The translations under genes and the position numbers were made by a program. A stretch of 64,000 nt of DNA from Ottowia testudinis (GTDB lineage Bacteria > Pseudomonadota > Gammaproteobacteria > Burkholderiales > Burkholderiaceae_C), in contig NZ_CP071796.1 of assembly GCF_017498525.1 (NCBI RefSeq), positions 1,984,001 through 2,048,000 of the forward strand, read 5' to 3'. Below are positions 7,152 through 16,236 of this stretch, in pieces. The first letter of the stretch is position 1, and every line of letters starts with the position of its first letter. The notes beneath the pieces are model-generated. The model had not been told where the DNA came from, did not search any database, and was given only the letters and a program-made list of their open reading frames with translations.

Positions 7152-8969
7152 ATGAAAGCACTTGAGAAATACACCTCTGCGGCCATGTCTGACAGGGTTT
7201 TGTTGTTGATATTTTTGTTTCTGGCGTCATGCTCCATCATTGGTGCGTCATATGTGGGTATCAATGGCGCAATGCCTTGGCGGCAGGCTGATACGTATTC
7301 TCAGTTACTTGGATTTTTGGGTTATAAAAATCTGCGCCCCCTGGATAACTTTGAGCGTATCACGGTAGTTTATGATATACCAATATATCAATACGTGGTT
7401 GCCAAATTGTCCCTCATTGTGCGGGGGGATGTGCTCGTTGTCGTAAGATATTTTAATCTGGCATGCTGGGGTGTGATTTTACTTGCAGGATCCAAAATTC
7501 TAAGGATGCTGGGTGCCCGCAATCAGATGTATTTTCTGATGCTATTTACGGCATCGCCACTGGTCTCGCACTATTTTTCTACTCCGCTTCCAGATACGCT
7601 GGCAACTGCTTTTTCAATTATGGCGGTTGCCTTGATGCTTGAGAATGAAAGAACTTGGATGCAGTGTTTTCTTGCCTGTACACTGATCCTTTTGGCTGCC
7701 CTCATAAAATCTCCCATTCCCTTTGTTTTCGTTTTTTTGTATTTCGCTATCGATGTTTTTGGAAATTGCCGTCACCTAAAGGGTTTTCTGTCAATTGCGA
7801 ATTTGATTTTTTATTCTATCGCATTACTGGGTGCTGCGGCCGCAGAGATTATTCGAAAAAATATTCTATCGGTTGACGTCAAAGGGTTCGCTCAGGATCC
7901 GTCTTGGTATTTTGGAACGTTTGCGTTAAGGAGGTCAATCGATTTCTGGATGGTTTTCTGGAGCAGGCTCGGCGAATCTTTTCCTTTTAAAATAATTTTC
8001 TACGCTTTGGTGGTTTGCATTGTGCTTTACCTTTTGTTGCTCCGCAAGCGCGGTGTAGCGGCCATGGTTCCGATGCTTCTCGCAGTGCTGGCGGGGTGGC
8101 TTGTTTTTGCTAACGTTTATTTTATACACGATTATTATCAGATACCTGTTTCGATTGTATTTTTCATGGCGTGTGCCTTGGCTATGGATGGTATAGCAAC
8201 GGCTATTAACTCGAAGATCGCAAAATCGACACGGAAAGGGGCGTTTAGCTTGCCTCCTATGTTTCCCCAACTGGTGGTAATCGGTATTACTACCGTCATG
8301 ATGATTTATGGGCGAAGCATCGGCGATAGAAAGACGGAGGGAATTTATGATTCAATCGCCTATGCAATGAGGGATGTGAAGCAATTTGTCTGGGTGGAGC
8401 CTGATTATACGGGGCCGACGATGGGTGGTTATGTTAAAACACCGTATATTCGAATGGATCAAGAGGTGCTGGATGCTGAGTGCAGCAAAGTTTTGAAATC
8501 CAATGAGGCCGTAGTAGTGAATGGTTGGTCGGCTTGCCTCCAGGAGCACAAGGCTGAAGCCAGTACCTATATTGAAGACGCCGGACTGCAGGTTTATATT
8601 AATAGATATCGTCATCGTGATAAATATTTTCAATATTATGTCGAGCGTGCGGCTACGATGGTGCCGTTGATTGATTCGGTTTATAAAGTGTACTTATTTC
8701 CTGACGAGATGGTTTATATTAAAAAGAACTGTAAAGCAGTCGATACTGTCAAACGATTTTTCTTGCATTTTTATAAAAAAACTGCATCTTCTGTTCTGGA
8801 TTTTAATTTTTTTGATAAGGGTGCTATGGTGGGTGATGCTTGTGTCACGGTGAGGGTGTTTGAAAAATGGCAGATTAAAGATGCTTACTCCATTTCAACG
8901 GGTCAGTTTAATGTCAAAGGCGGCGTAGCTGGTGATCGTATATGGCAAGCTGAAGTGCCGGTGCGTTGA
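7152..8969 (+). CDS. polytopic membrane protein, putative GT-C glycosyltransferase
   Basis: A 605 aa protein with about ten hydrophobic segments in its first two thirds (first at residues 16-36) and a soluble C-terminal third. A short loop after the first segment holds MPWRQADTY with an Asp at about 47, the position where GT-C enzymes place their catalytic acid; this is suggestive only. Its location directly after the polyprenyl-phosphoryl-pentose genes fits an enzyme that transfers that sugar. Base composition is much richer in A and T than its neighbours (long runs of T and AT-ending codons), which suggests recent acquisition. The acceptor is unknown. Confidence 0.6.
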   Translation: MKALEKYTSAAMSDRVLLLIFLFLASCSIIGASYVGINGAMPWRQADTYSQLLGFLGYKNLRPLDNFERITVVYDIPIYQYVVAKLSLIVRGDVLVVVRYFNLACWGVILLAGSKILRMLGARNQMYFLMLFTASPLVSHYFSTPLPDTLATAFSIMAVALMLENERTWMQCFLACTLILLAALIKSPIPFVFVFLYFAIDVFGNCRHLKGFLSIANLIFYSIALLGAAAAEIIRKNILSVDVKGFAQDPSWYFGTFALRRSIDFWMVFWSRLGESFPFKIIFYALVVCIVLYLLLLRKRGVAAMVPMLLAVLAGWLVFANVYFIHDYYQIPVSIVFFMACALAMDGIATAINSKIAKSTRKGAFSLPPMFPQLVVIGITTVMMIYGRSIGDRKTEGIYDSIAYAMRDVKQFVWVEPDYTGPTMGGYVKTPYIRMDQEVLDAECSKVLKSNEAVVVNGWSACLQEHKAEASTYIEDAGLQVYINRYRHRDKYFQYYVERAATMVPLIDSVYKVYLFPDEMVYIKKNCKAVDTVKRFFLHFYKKTASSVLDFNFFDKGAMVGDACVTVRVFEKWQIKDAYSISTGQFNVKGGVAGDRIWQAEVPVR

Positions 8970-8988
8970 ATCACTATGGTTCATATTC

Positions 8989-9032
8989 CCCGCCGCTTGC
9001 GGCGCTTTCAGCAACAGCGCTATGCGCTGTGA
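8989..9032. terminator. two GC-rich hairpins after the glycosyltransferase gene
   Basis: CGCCGC-TT-GCGGCG at 8991-9004 followed by CTTTC, then ACAGCGC-TAT-GCGCTGT at 9014-9030. The U tracts are weak, so this is a possible terminator, not a certain one. Confidence 0.4.
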
Positions 9033-9155
9033 TGCGCAGCGGCGAATACGCTGCAGCTTGTTGCGGGTATGTTTATTTTGATGGATTTTGAATTTTGCTT
9101 CGGTCAAATGGGCCGGCTTCCGATCGTTGAGTTAGTTCATCTGTAGAGTGTTGTT

Positions 9156-10709
9156 GTGAGCCTCTTCAAAGCCGCCTCCACCGTTTCCCTGTTGACCCTG
9201 GTCTCGCGCATCACGGGGCTGGTGCGCGACCTGCTCATGGCGTCGGCGTTTGGTGTCAGCGGGTTGACGGATGCCTTCAACGTGGCGTTTCGTATTCCCA
9301 ACCTGCTGCGCCGCCTGTTTGCGGAAGGCGCGTTCAGCCAGGCTTTCGTGCCGGTGCTGGCCTCGGCCAAGGCGCGAGATGGCGAGGCGGCGACCAAGCT
9401 GCTGATCGACGACGTGGCCACGGCGCTGACCTGGGCGCTGCTGGCGACCTGCGTGGTGGGCGTGGTTGCCGCGCCGCTGCTGGTGTGGGCGCTGGCCAGC
9501 GGGCTGGATGCGCAGAGCTTCGACGCGGGCGTGCTGATGACGCGCTGGATGTTCCCTTACATCGGCTGCATGTCGCTGGTGGCGTTTTCGGCGGGCATAC
9601 TCAACACATGGCGGCACTTTGCCGTGCCGGCCGCCACGCCGGTGCTGCTGAACCTGGCGATGATCGCGGCCGCTTGGCTTGGGGCGCCTTGGTTCGCGTC
9701 GATGGGCATCGAGCCGATCTACGCCATGGCGGCTGGCGTGATGCTGGGCGGTGTGCTCCAGCTGGGCGTGCAGATTCCGGCGCTGCGCCGGCTGGGCCTG
9801 CTGCCGCGCATCGGCCTAACCTGGCGCCGCCTGCGCGCGGCCTGGGCCGACCCCGGCGTGCGGCAGGTGCTGACGTTGATGCTGCCGGCGTTGCTGGGCG
9901 TGGGGGTGGCGCAGCTGTCGCTGCTGATCAACACGCAGATCGCCTCGCACCTGGCCGCGGGCAGCGTCACCTGGGTCTGGTACGCCGATCGGCTGATGGA
10001 GTTTCCCACCGCACTGCTGGGCGTGGCGCTGGGTGTGGTGCTGACGCCGCAGCTGGCCGCCGCGCGCGCCGGCGGCGACCAGGCCCGCTATTCGCAGATG
10101 CTCGACTGGGGTCTGCGCCTGGTGCTGATGCTGGCGCTGCCGTGCGCGGCGGCGCTGCTGGTGTTCGCGACGCCGCTGATCGCCACGCTGTTCCACCACG
10201 GCCGCTTCGACGGCGACGATGTGCAGCGCGTGGCATTGGCGCTGATGGGCTATGGTGTCGGCCTGCTGGGGCTGGTGGCCATCAAGGTGCTGGCGCCGGG
10301 CTATTACGCCAGCCTAGACATCCGCACGCCGGTCAAGATTGCCGTGGCGGTGCTGGTCATCACGCAGCTGCTCAATCTGCTGTTGGTTCCGCTGCTGCAG
10401 CACGCGGCGCTCACCCTGTCGATCGCGCTGGGCGCCATGATCAACGCGCTGTGGCTGCTGATCGGGCTGATCCGGCGCGGCAGCTACCGGCCTCAAGACG
10501 GTTGGGCGTTATTTGCCGTGCAAGTGCTGGGCGCCACTTTGCTGATGAGCGCCTTCTTGCTGTGGGGCGCGCGCCACTTCGATTGGTTGGGCACCGCCGC
10601 GCTGCCGCGCGCCGCGTTGCTGGCGATGATGTTGGCGGTCTCGGCGGCGATCTACTTTGGCGCGCTGCTGGCCTCGGGCGTGCGGCTTCGCCAGTTGCTC
10701 CGGCGCTGA
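9156..10709 (+). CDS. murJ: lipid II flippase MurJ
   Basis: Inner-membrane MOP-superfamily flippase that moves lipid II to the periplasm for peptidoglycan synthesis. The 517 aa product begins with SLFKAASTVSLLTLVSRITG and contains the MurJ-specific ASAFGVSGLTDAFNVAFRIP, LLRRLFAEGAFSQAFVPVL and VWYADRLMEFPTALLGVALG blocks; 14 membrane segments are expected and the hydrophobicity fits. The start is GTG at 9156, matching the family N-terminus. It is followed by the SirB1-family gene. Confidence 0.95.
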   Translation: MSLFKAASTVSLLTLVSRITGLVRDLLMASAFGVSGLTDAFNVAFRIPNLLRRLFAEGAFSQAFVPVLASAKARDGEAATKLLIDDVATALTWALLATCVVGVVAAPLLVWALASGLDAQSFDAGVLMTRWMFPYIGCMSLVAFSAGILNTWRHFAVPAATPVLLNLAMIAAAWLGAPWFASMGIEPIYAMAAGVMLGGVLQLGVQIPALRRLGLLPRIGLTWRRLRAAWADPGVRQVLTLMLPALLGVGVAQLSLLINTQIASHLAAGSVTWVWYADRLMEFPTALLGVALGVVLTPQLAAARAGGDQARYSQMLDWGLRLVLMLALPCAAALLVFATPLIATLFHHGRFDGDDVQRVALALMGYGVGLLGLVAIKVLAPGYYASLDIRTPVKIAVAVLVITQLLNLLLVPLLQHAALTLSIALGAMINALWLLIGLIRRGSYRPQDGWALFAVQVLGATLLMSAFLLWGARHFDWLGTAALPRAALLAMMLAVSAAIYFGALLASGVRLRQLLRR

Positions 10710-10765
10710 GCGCCCACCCAAGCGCGGCATTGACGCTTACCGCGCCGGGCCGCTACAAAGCGGTC

Positions 10766-11617
10766 ATGAAGTTCGATTTTCCCGCCCCGACGCCGCTGGC
10801 TTATTTTTCGAGCTTGGTGCAGCGCGACGAAGGCCTGCCGCTGCTGGAGGCAGCCGCTACCCTGGGGCAGGACGACCAACCCGGGCTCGACGTGCAGCAG
10901 GTGCTCCATGATGTCGACCAGCTGGCCGCCCGCCTGCATCGCCGCTTGGGCGACGGTGCCGACGCGGTGGAGCGGTTGCGCGTGCTCAACCAATTCTTCT
11001 TTGGCGATCTTGGGTTTGCGGGCAACGTCAACGACTACCACAACCCGGACAATAGTTTTTTGCACAGAGTGCTGCACACGCGGCATGGCATCCCGGTTTC
11101 GCTGGCGGTGCTGTGGCTGGAACTGGCGCAGGGCCTGGAGCTGCGGGCCTCGGGCGTGGGCTTTCCGGGCCATTTTCTGGTGCAAGTCAACCTGAGCGAG
11201 GGCCGGGTGGTGATCGACCCCTTCACCGGCCAGTCGCTTGGGCGCAGCGAGTTGCGCGAGCGCATAGAAGAGTTCCACCCCGAGCTGGCGCCCGCGCCCG
11301 GCAGCGACCTTCCGTTGGCGCTGTACTTGCGGCCGGCGGCGCCGCGACAGATCTTGGCGCGCATGCTGCGTAACCTGCAGGACATCCACCGCACGCAAGA
11401 GGATTGGCGTCGCTTCGTGCAGGTGCAGGATCGTTTGATCACGCTGCTGCCAGACGCCTGGGACGAAGTGCGCGACCGCGGGCTGGCGCTGGCCGAGCTG
11501 GGCGCGCTCGACCGCGCGTGCGCCGACCTGGCGCTGTACCTGAGCCAGGCCGGAGACACCCAGGATCGCAGCCAAGTGGCCGAGCGGCTGACCGAGTTGG
11601 GGCGGTTGATGTCCTGA
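10766..11617 (+). CDS. SirB1 family protein (transglutaminase-like core plus TPR)
   Basis: A 283 aa cytoplasmic protein. Residues about 75-170 form the SirB1/transglutaminase-like region (NDYHNPDNSFLHRVLHTRHGIPVSLA and GFPGHFLVQ), and the C-terminal part is helical and TPR-like (WDEVRDRGLALAELGALDRACADLALYL). The typical catalytic Cys is replaced in this family, so enzymatic activity is doubtful. Family function is not established. ATG 10766 lies 56 bp after murJ, so the two may be cotranscribed. Confidence 0.82.
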   Translation: MKFDFPAPTPLAYFSSLVQRDEGLPLLEAAATLGQDDQPGLDVQQVLHDVDQLAARLHRRLGDGADAVERLRVLNQFFFGDLGFAGNVNDYHNPDNSFLHRVLHTRHGIPVSLAVLWLELAQGLELRASGVGFPGHFLVQVNLSEGRVVIDPFTGQSLGRSELRERIEEFHPELAPAPGSDLPLALYLRPAAPRQILARMLRNLQDIHRTQEDWRRFVQVQDRLITLLPDAWDEVRDRGLALAELGALDRACADLALYLSQAGDTQDRSQVAERLTELGRLMS

Positions 11618-11633
11618 GGTGCCGGTGGGATAG

Positions 11634-11696
11634 GTTTTTAGCCACCAGCGCTGGACTGTCAAGCGCGAGCAGCTCTCACTTTTGAAGCATTTGGCG
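11634..11696 (+). repeat. dispersed repeat A copy
   Basis: Contains CCACCAGCGCTGGACTGTCA followed by AAGCGCGAGCAGCTCT; a plus-oriented intergenic copy. Confidence 0.7.
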
Positions 11697-11783
11697 CGCG
11701 CCTGGGGGTCTGGGTGCAGCCGCGCCACCGCCGCCACTGGGCGACAGGGTGCGGCGGCACCAGCCACGCGCCTGCTAGATTGC

Positions 11784-11836
11784 TTTAATTTTGATAGCTG
11801 CTTGCGCTTGCCAATCGGGCGCTGGAGCCCGATTTA
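11784..11836 (-). repeat. dispersed repeat A copy
   Basis: Minus-oriented: TTTTGATAGCTGCTTGCGCT followed by the CGCTGGAGCCCGATTT left part. It faces the copy at 11634-11696. Confidence 0.75.
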
Positions 11837-12025
11837 ACCTACAAACTTGGGTTAAGCAGCTTGAGCTTGGTGTGCTGGGCATGGCAGACAAGGCGTGGCC
11901 GGCGCGCCGCACCGCCGGGGTCAGCGCGTTTGCGCAAAAGTGAACGCATCAAAGCCAAAAAACCAACCCCGATAGGCACTTATGGGGATTTTGAAGTGTC
12001 CGGCCGCCGCTTCCCGGTTCAATGG

Positions 12026-13030
12026 TCAATCGTTGGCCGCGTTCAGCCCCCGCGCGGCTGCCGGCGAGCGCGCCAGCCCGGCCCTGTGCCAGGCGCGGCG
12101 CAGTTGGGTGTCTGAGCTGAAACCCGCCAGGTCGGCCGCCTGCGTGACCGAACGGCCCGCCTGCAGCCCCGCCTGCGCCACCGCCAGGCGCAGCGTGCGC
12201 AGATAGTCCTGTGGGCTGGTGCCCGCGTGCTCGGCGAACAAGCGTGTCAGGTGGCGCGGCGAGGTGTGCGCGACCTGGGCCATGGCGGCCAGCGGCCAAT
12301 CCTGCCGCGGCGCCTGGCTCAGTGCGTCTTGCACGCGGTGCACGGCCGGGTGCAAGTGGTCGCGGTGGCGCAGGAAGGGCGACAACTCCGCATCGTGCGG
12401 GCCGCGCCGCAGCGCCACCACCAGGCTTTGCGCCACGCGCGCGGCCAGCGGTGCGCCACACGCGGCGGCGATGCGATGCAGCGCCAGGTCGATGCCGCAG
12501 GTGACGCCTGCGCTGCTCCACACCGGCCCGTCTTGCACGAACACGCGGTTGGCCAGCACCTCGCAGGCCGGCTCGGCGGCGCGCAATTCGTCCAGGTGCT
12601 GGTGGTGCGTGGTGGCTTGGCGGCCGGCCAGCAGGCCGGCGCGCGCGGCGATCACGGCACCGGCGCAGACGCACACCAGTTCGAGTTGTCCGGCTGCCAG
12701 CCGCAGACCGCGCAGCCAGTGCAAGGCGGCGCGGGCGGGCGGCGTGCGCAGATCCATTGCATCACCCGGTTGGCCCACCAGCACGACCCAGCTGGGCGTG
12801 GGAAGGGTCGCAGGCAGCGGTTCCAACCCGGTGAGCAGCGGCCCGACCGAGCCGGCCACGCCGTCGCCCGGGCCGGCAAAGCGCAGCCGAAAACGCGGCG
12901 GCTCGCCTTGCGCTGCCCGTTGCGCGTTGGCCATGCGCAGCGCCTCGGCCGGGCCGGCCCAGTCCAGCAACAGGCTGCCGGGCAGCAGCAAGAACAGAAC
13001 GTCGATCACGCCGCGGTCATCGCGGGCCAT
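12026..13030 (-). CDS. GlxA family AraC-type transcriptional regulator
   Basis: A 334 aa regulator. Residues 8-190 form a DJ-1/PfpI-like (class I glutamine amidotransferase-like) domain with LELVCVCAGAVIAARAGLLAGRQATTHH, the nucleophile-elbow region typical of GlxA regulators. The C-terminal ~110 residues hold the two AraC helix-turn-helix motifs (MAQVAHTSPRHLTRLFAEH and VTQAADLAGFSSDTQLRRAW). It lies downstream of and co-directional with an isochorismatase-like hydrolase that it may control. The ligand is unknown. Confidence 0.88.
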   Translation of the reverse strand: MARDDRGVIDVLFLLLPGSLLLDWAGPAEALRMANAQRAAQGEPPRFRLRFAGPGDGVAGSVGPLLTGLEPLPATLPTPSWVVLVGQPGDAMDLRTPPARAALHWLRGLRLAAGQLELVCVCAGAVIAARAGLLAGRQATTHHQHLDELRAAEPACEVLANRVFVQDGPVWSSAGVTCGIDLALHRIAAACGAPLAARVAQSLVVALRRGPHDAELSPFLRHRDHLHPAVHRVQDALSQAPRQDWPLAAMAQVAHTSPRHLTRLFAEHAGTSPQDYLRTLRLAVAQAGLQAGRSVTQAADLAGFSSDTQLRRAWHRAGLARSPAAARGLNAAND

Positions 13031-13119
13031 GGCTTGCGTTGGTGTTCCACGCGCTGGCGTACAAGCACCGGGTTCGGATTTCGATCGGGTGAGTCATGCG
13101 GCGTTGATCCGGACACTGT

Positions 13120-13677
13120 TCAGGCGGCGCGGGCCAGCGCCTCATCCACCGTGCACAGCGTGGCGAAGCGGTCTTTCAGCACCGTGGCGGTGCGCGCCAC
13201 GATCTCGGCGGCGGGCAGCGGCTGGCCATCGGGCTGATTCATATCGAAAGTCAGGGTGGCCTCGGGCACGAAATCGACCTGCCAGCCCATGTCGCTGGCG
13301 TGGCGCGCGGTGGTTTCGCAACACTGCTCGGTGCGGATGCCGCTGACGATTAGGCGCGTGATGCCGTGCTGCGTGAGCCACACGTCCAGCCCGGTGCCCA
13401 CGAGCGCGCTGTGGCGCGACTTGGTGAAGCTGGCGGCGGCGTCGAAGGCGACAAGGCCGGCCAGCGCCCGCACGTGTCCGCTGGCGGCGGCAAAGGGGTT
13501 GTCCGGCGTGTCGGGGCCTGATTGATGAAATACGCGCACGATCGGCACGCCGCGTGCGGCGCAGCCTTCGATCAACGCGTTTTGCGCCGCCAGGTAGGCG
13601 GGCAGGCCGCGCTCGCTGAAAAAGGGGCGGTGGCGGAAGGATTCCTGCACGTCGATGACGAGAAGGCAGCTGTTCAT
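13120..13677 (-). CDS. isochorismatase family cysteine hydrolase
   Basis: A 185 aa single-domain hydrolase. The nucleophile-triad pattern is visible: Asp in LLVIDVQESF near residue 9, Lys in FTKSRHSALVGTGLDVWL, and Cys in VSGIRTEQCCETTARHASD. Members hydrolyse amides or vinyl ethers (nicotinamidase, isochorismatase, ureidoacrylate hydrolases), and nothing here fixes the substrate. It is upstream of the GlxA-type regulator on the same strand, with 89 bp between them. Confidence 0.87.
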   Translation of the reverse strand: MNSCLLVIDVQESFRHRPFFSERGLPAYLAAQNALIEGCAARGVPIVRVFHQSGPDTPDNPFAAASGHVRALAGLVAFDAAASFTKSRHSALVGTGLDVWLTQHGITRLIVSGIRTEQCCETTARHASDMGWQVDFVPEATLTFDMNQPDGQPLPAAEIVARTATVLKDRFATLCTVDEALARAA

Positions 13678-13798
13678 GGCGCGGCTCCGATGGGTGGTGA
13701 AAGGCCCCAGATGGTCGCGCCGCGCGGGGCCCGCGTCCGCACGCGCCGGGACCGCGACCGATCAAATCCGGACATGCTGGCTGGCGGACCAAATTTTA

Positions 13799-13858
13799 GG
13801 TCAAATCGAGTTCTTTCGCCCGCCAGTAAAGCGCAAGCAGCTATTAAAAATATAGTAA
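13799..13858 (+). repeat. dispersed repeat A copy
   Basis: Contains AAGCGCAAGCAGCTATTAAA and the ATATAGTA tail; sits downstream of the AI-2E permease gene. Confidence 0.75.
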
Positions 13859-13879
13859 AAAAACCGCGTCGCGGCCGCG

Positions 13880-14902
13880 CTATACCCAACCCGAGGACTG
13901 CAGCTCTTTCTTCGCGTAGGCGTAAAACAGCGGCGCCGCCACCAGCCCAGCGGGGCCGAATACGGCTTCCATCACGAACATCACCGACAGCAGCTCCCAC
14001 ACGCCCATGTGCGTGCGGTGGCCGATGACCTTCGCGTTGATGAAGTATTCGGCCTTGTGGATGGCCACCAAGAAGGCCAGGCAAGCCAGCGCCACCACGG
14101 GCGACACCGACAGGCCGACCAGCGTGAGCACGCCGTTGCAGATCAGGTTGCCGACGATGGGCACCAGCCCGGCCACGAAGGTCAGCAGGATCAGCGCCAT
14201 GCTGTAGGGCAGGCGGCTGTCCCACAGCGGCAGCACCACCAGCAGAAAGACGGCGGTGAGAAAGGTGTTGAACAGCGCGATCCAGAACTGCGCCACCACG
14301 ATCTGGCGGAAGGTTTCGCCAAAGCGCGTCAGCCGCAGGTGCAACTGCGCCGCCAGCGGCCGCAGCATGATCACCGGCGGGCGCGCCGCCGCCAGCACGC
14401 CGATCAGCAGCCCGACAAAGGCAAACAGCAGCCCCGACAGCCAAGCCCGGCCGGTGGTGGCCAGCGTGCCGGCCTTGCTGGCCAGATAGGCGGCGATGAC
14501 GCGCTGCACGTCCTCGGCCCCGCGCGGCAGTTGCGCCGCGATGTCGGGCGGCAGCTTGCTGCCAAACTCCATCACCGTGCGCGCCATGAAAGCCAGCAGA
14601 TCGCGGTAAGTGGCCGGCGCATCCAGGATGACGCCGCGCGTGCGCGGCAGCAGCAGGGCGATCAGCACCACCGGAATCAGCGCCATCAGCGCCGCCGCCA
14701 GCTTGGGCGCCTGATGGTCGTGCGAACGCGTCAGCGTGCCCAGCCGCGGGCTGAGCCAGCGCGTGCCCAGAAAACCCAGGCACACGCACAGCAGACCGGG
14801 CAACAGGCCCTGCCACATGATCAGCAGCAGCGACGCAACCATCGCCACGTGGCTGGCCACGGTGGCGATGTTTTCGCGGCGCTGGTATTCGGGCGTGGGC
14901 AA
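13880..14902 (-). CDS. AI-2E family (PerM-type) transporter
   Basis: A 340 aa inner-membrane protein with about eight hydrophobic segments, first at residues 17-50. The conserved C-terminal AI-2E family region is present: VLPLWDSRLPYSMALILLTFVAGLVPIVGN and the closing GPAGLVAAPLFYAYAKKEL. Despite the family name, most members export or exchange unknown substrates. The only workable start is TTG at 14902, 18 bp after the purM stop, which suggests cotranscription with purM. Confidence 0.87.
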   Translation of the reverse strand: MPTPEYQRRENIATVASHVAMVASLLLIMWQGLLPGLLCVCLGFLGTRWLSPRLGTLTRSHDHQAPKLAAALMALIPVVLIALLLPRTRGVILDAPATYRDLLAFMARTVMEFGSKLPPDIAAQLPRGAEDVQRVIAAYLASKAGTLATTGRAWLSGLLFAFVGLLIGVLAAARPPVIMLRPLAAQLHLRLTRFGETFRQIVVAQFWIALFNTFLTAVFLLVVLPLWDSRLPYSMALILLTFVAGLVPIVGNLICNGVLTLVGLSVSPVVALACLAFLVAIHKAEYFINAKVIGHRTHMGVWELLSVMFVMEAVFGPAGLVAAPLFYAYAKKELQSSGWV

Positions 14903-14920
14903 GGCTGAAAAGCCTGGGTG

Positions 14921-15988
14921 TCAGCCCACCACGACCGCGGCACCGCTGCCGCGCGGGGCGATGCGGCCAATCTCGTACACCTGTTCGCCGGCGGCGCGCA
15001 AGCTGTCGGCACACGCGGCCGCGCTGGCGGCGTCGATCACGACGATCATGCCGATGCCATTGTTGAAGGTGCGGTTCATCTCGGTGTCGTCGATGCCGGC
15101 GGTTTGTTGCAGCCAGCCGAACAGCTCGCTGCGCGGCCAGCTGCCTTTGGTGAGATGCGCGGCCAAGCCATCCGGCAGCACGCGGGGAATGTTCTCCAGC
15201 AGGCCGCCACCGGTGATGTGAGCCAGCGCCTTGATGCCCTGTGCCGAGCCTGTCGACGCAGGGTGCGCGGCCAGCGCGGAAAGCACATTCTTCACGTAGA
15301 TCCGGGTCGGCGCCATCACCGCTTGCTTGAAGGGCCGGCCGTCCAGCGTGGCGGGCAGACTGCTGCCGGCGCGCTCGATGCACTTGCGCACCAGGCTGAA
15401 GCCGTTGCTGTGCACGCCGCTGCTGGCCAGGCCCAGCACCACGTCGCCTTCGGCCACGCCCTGGCCGGTCAGGATTTTCGATTTTTCAACCGCGCCGACG
15501 CAAAAACCCGCCAGGTCGTATTCGCCTGGCGGATACATGCCCGGCATCTCGGCCGTCTCACCGCCGATCAGCGCGCAGCCGGCCAGCTCGCAGCCCTGGG
15601 CGATGCCGCCCACCACGGCGGCGGCGGTGTCCACGTCCAGCTTGCCGCAGGCAAAGTAGTCGAGAAAGAACAGCGGCTCGGCGCCTTGCACCAGCACGTC
15701 ATTGACGCTCATGGCCACCAGATCGATGCCCACCGTATCGTGCATGGCCCATTCAAAGGCCAGGCGCAGCTTGGTGCCCACGCCGTCGGTGCCGCTGACC
15801 AGCACCGGCTCTTGGTAGCGTTTGGGCACTTCGAACAGCGCGCCAAAACCGCCCAAGCCCGACAGCACGCCCTCGCGCAGGGTTTTTTTGGCCAGGGGCT
15901 TGATGCGCTCGACCAGCGCGTCGCCAGCGTCGATGTCGACGCCAGCGTCTTTGTAGTTGAGAGGGGTGGGAGAGGGCGAAGAACTCAT
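14921..15988 (-). CDS. purM: phosphoribosylformylglycinamidine cyclo-ligase
   Basis: ATP-dependent ring closure of FGAM to AIR, the fifth step of purine synthesis. The 355 aa protein has the AIRS N-domain with [59 protein letters not shown] and [11 protein letters not shown], then the C-domain with [19 protein letters not shown] 15986-15988 gives the canonical N-terminus; the open frame to 16039 is unsupported. The same window carries a truncated purL, the enzyme of the preceding step. Confidence 0.95.
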   Translation of the reverse strand: MSSSPSPTPLNYKDAGVDIDAGDALVERIKPLAKKTLREGVLSGLGGFGALFEVPKRYQEPVLVSGTDGVGTKLRLAFEWAMHDTVGIDLVAMSVNDVLVQGAEPLFFLDYFACGKLDVDTAAAVVGGIAQGCELAGCALIGGETAEMPGMYPPGEYDLAGFCVGAVEKSKILTGQGVAEGDVVLGLASSGVHSNGFSLVRKCIERAGSSLPATLDGRPFKQAVMAPTRIYVKNVLSALAAHPASTGSAQGIKALAHITGGGLLENIPRVLPDGLAAHLTKGSWPRSELFGWLQQTAGIDDTEMNRTFNNGIGMIVVIDAASAAACADSLRAAGEQVYEIGRIAPRGSGAAVVVG

Positions 15989-16119
15989 GAGGGTGCAACA
16001 ACGAAGGGGCTGCCAGGCGCCGCCAACCGGCTCCCGCATAAAATCAAGTCCTTGATTCTAGGCGTTGCATTCCCCTTGTTTTCGTCCCCGCCCGCGTGCC
16101 GCGCGGGGCTGGGCGCTGT

Positions 16120-16236
16120 TGTGTATCCGATGGCCGCGGAGCGGGCCATGCGGAAACGCCGCGGAGCGGGCTTGGCCCGGCCGCTGACGTTGCCCCCCTG
16201 GGCGGAAGGCGGCCGCAGGCCGACTCAGGGGGCAGC
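16120..16236. repeat. dispersed repeat B copy abutting the hda start
   Basis: GC-rich element with GCGGAGCGGGCCATGCG at its left and GGCGGAAGGC...CGACTCAGGGGGC at its right. The copy at 22505-22617 has the same order of blocks. It ends directly at the TTG start region of hda. Confidence 0.65.

Larger units (their letters stand above)
11618..12025. other. intergenic stretch with two inverted repeat A copies
   Basis: Between the convergent SirB1-family and GlxA-type genes. It holds one plus-oriented and one minus-oriented repeat A copy about 90 bp apart and a GC-rich middle with no convincing ORF, RNA gene or strong terminator. Confidence 0.6.

Noticed and set aside
9485-10765. Plus-strand open frame joined to the SirB1-family gene
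   Set aside because: Out-of-frame shadow of murJ; the conserved protein starts at 10766.
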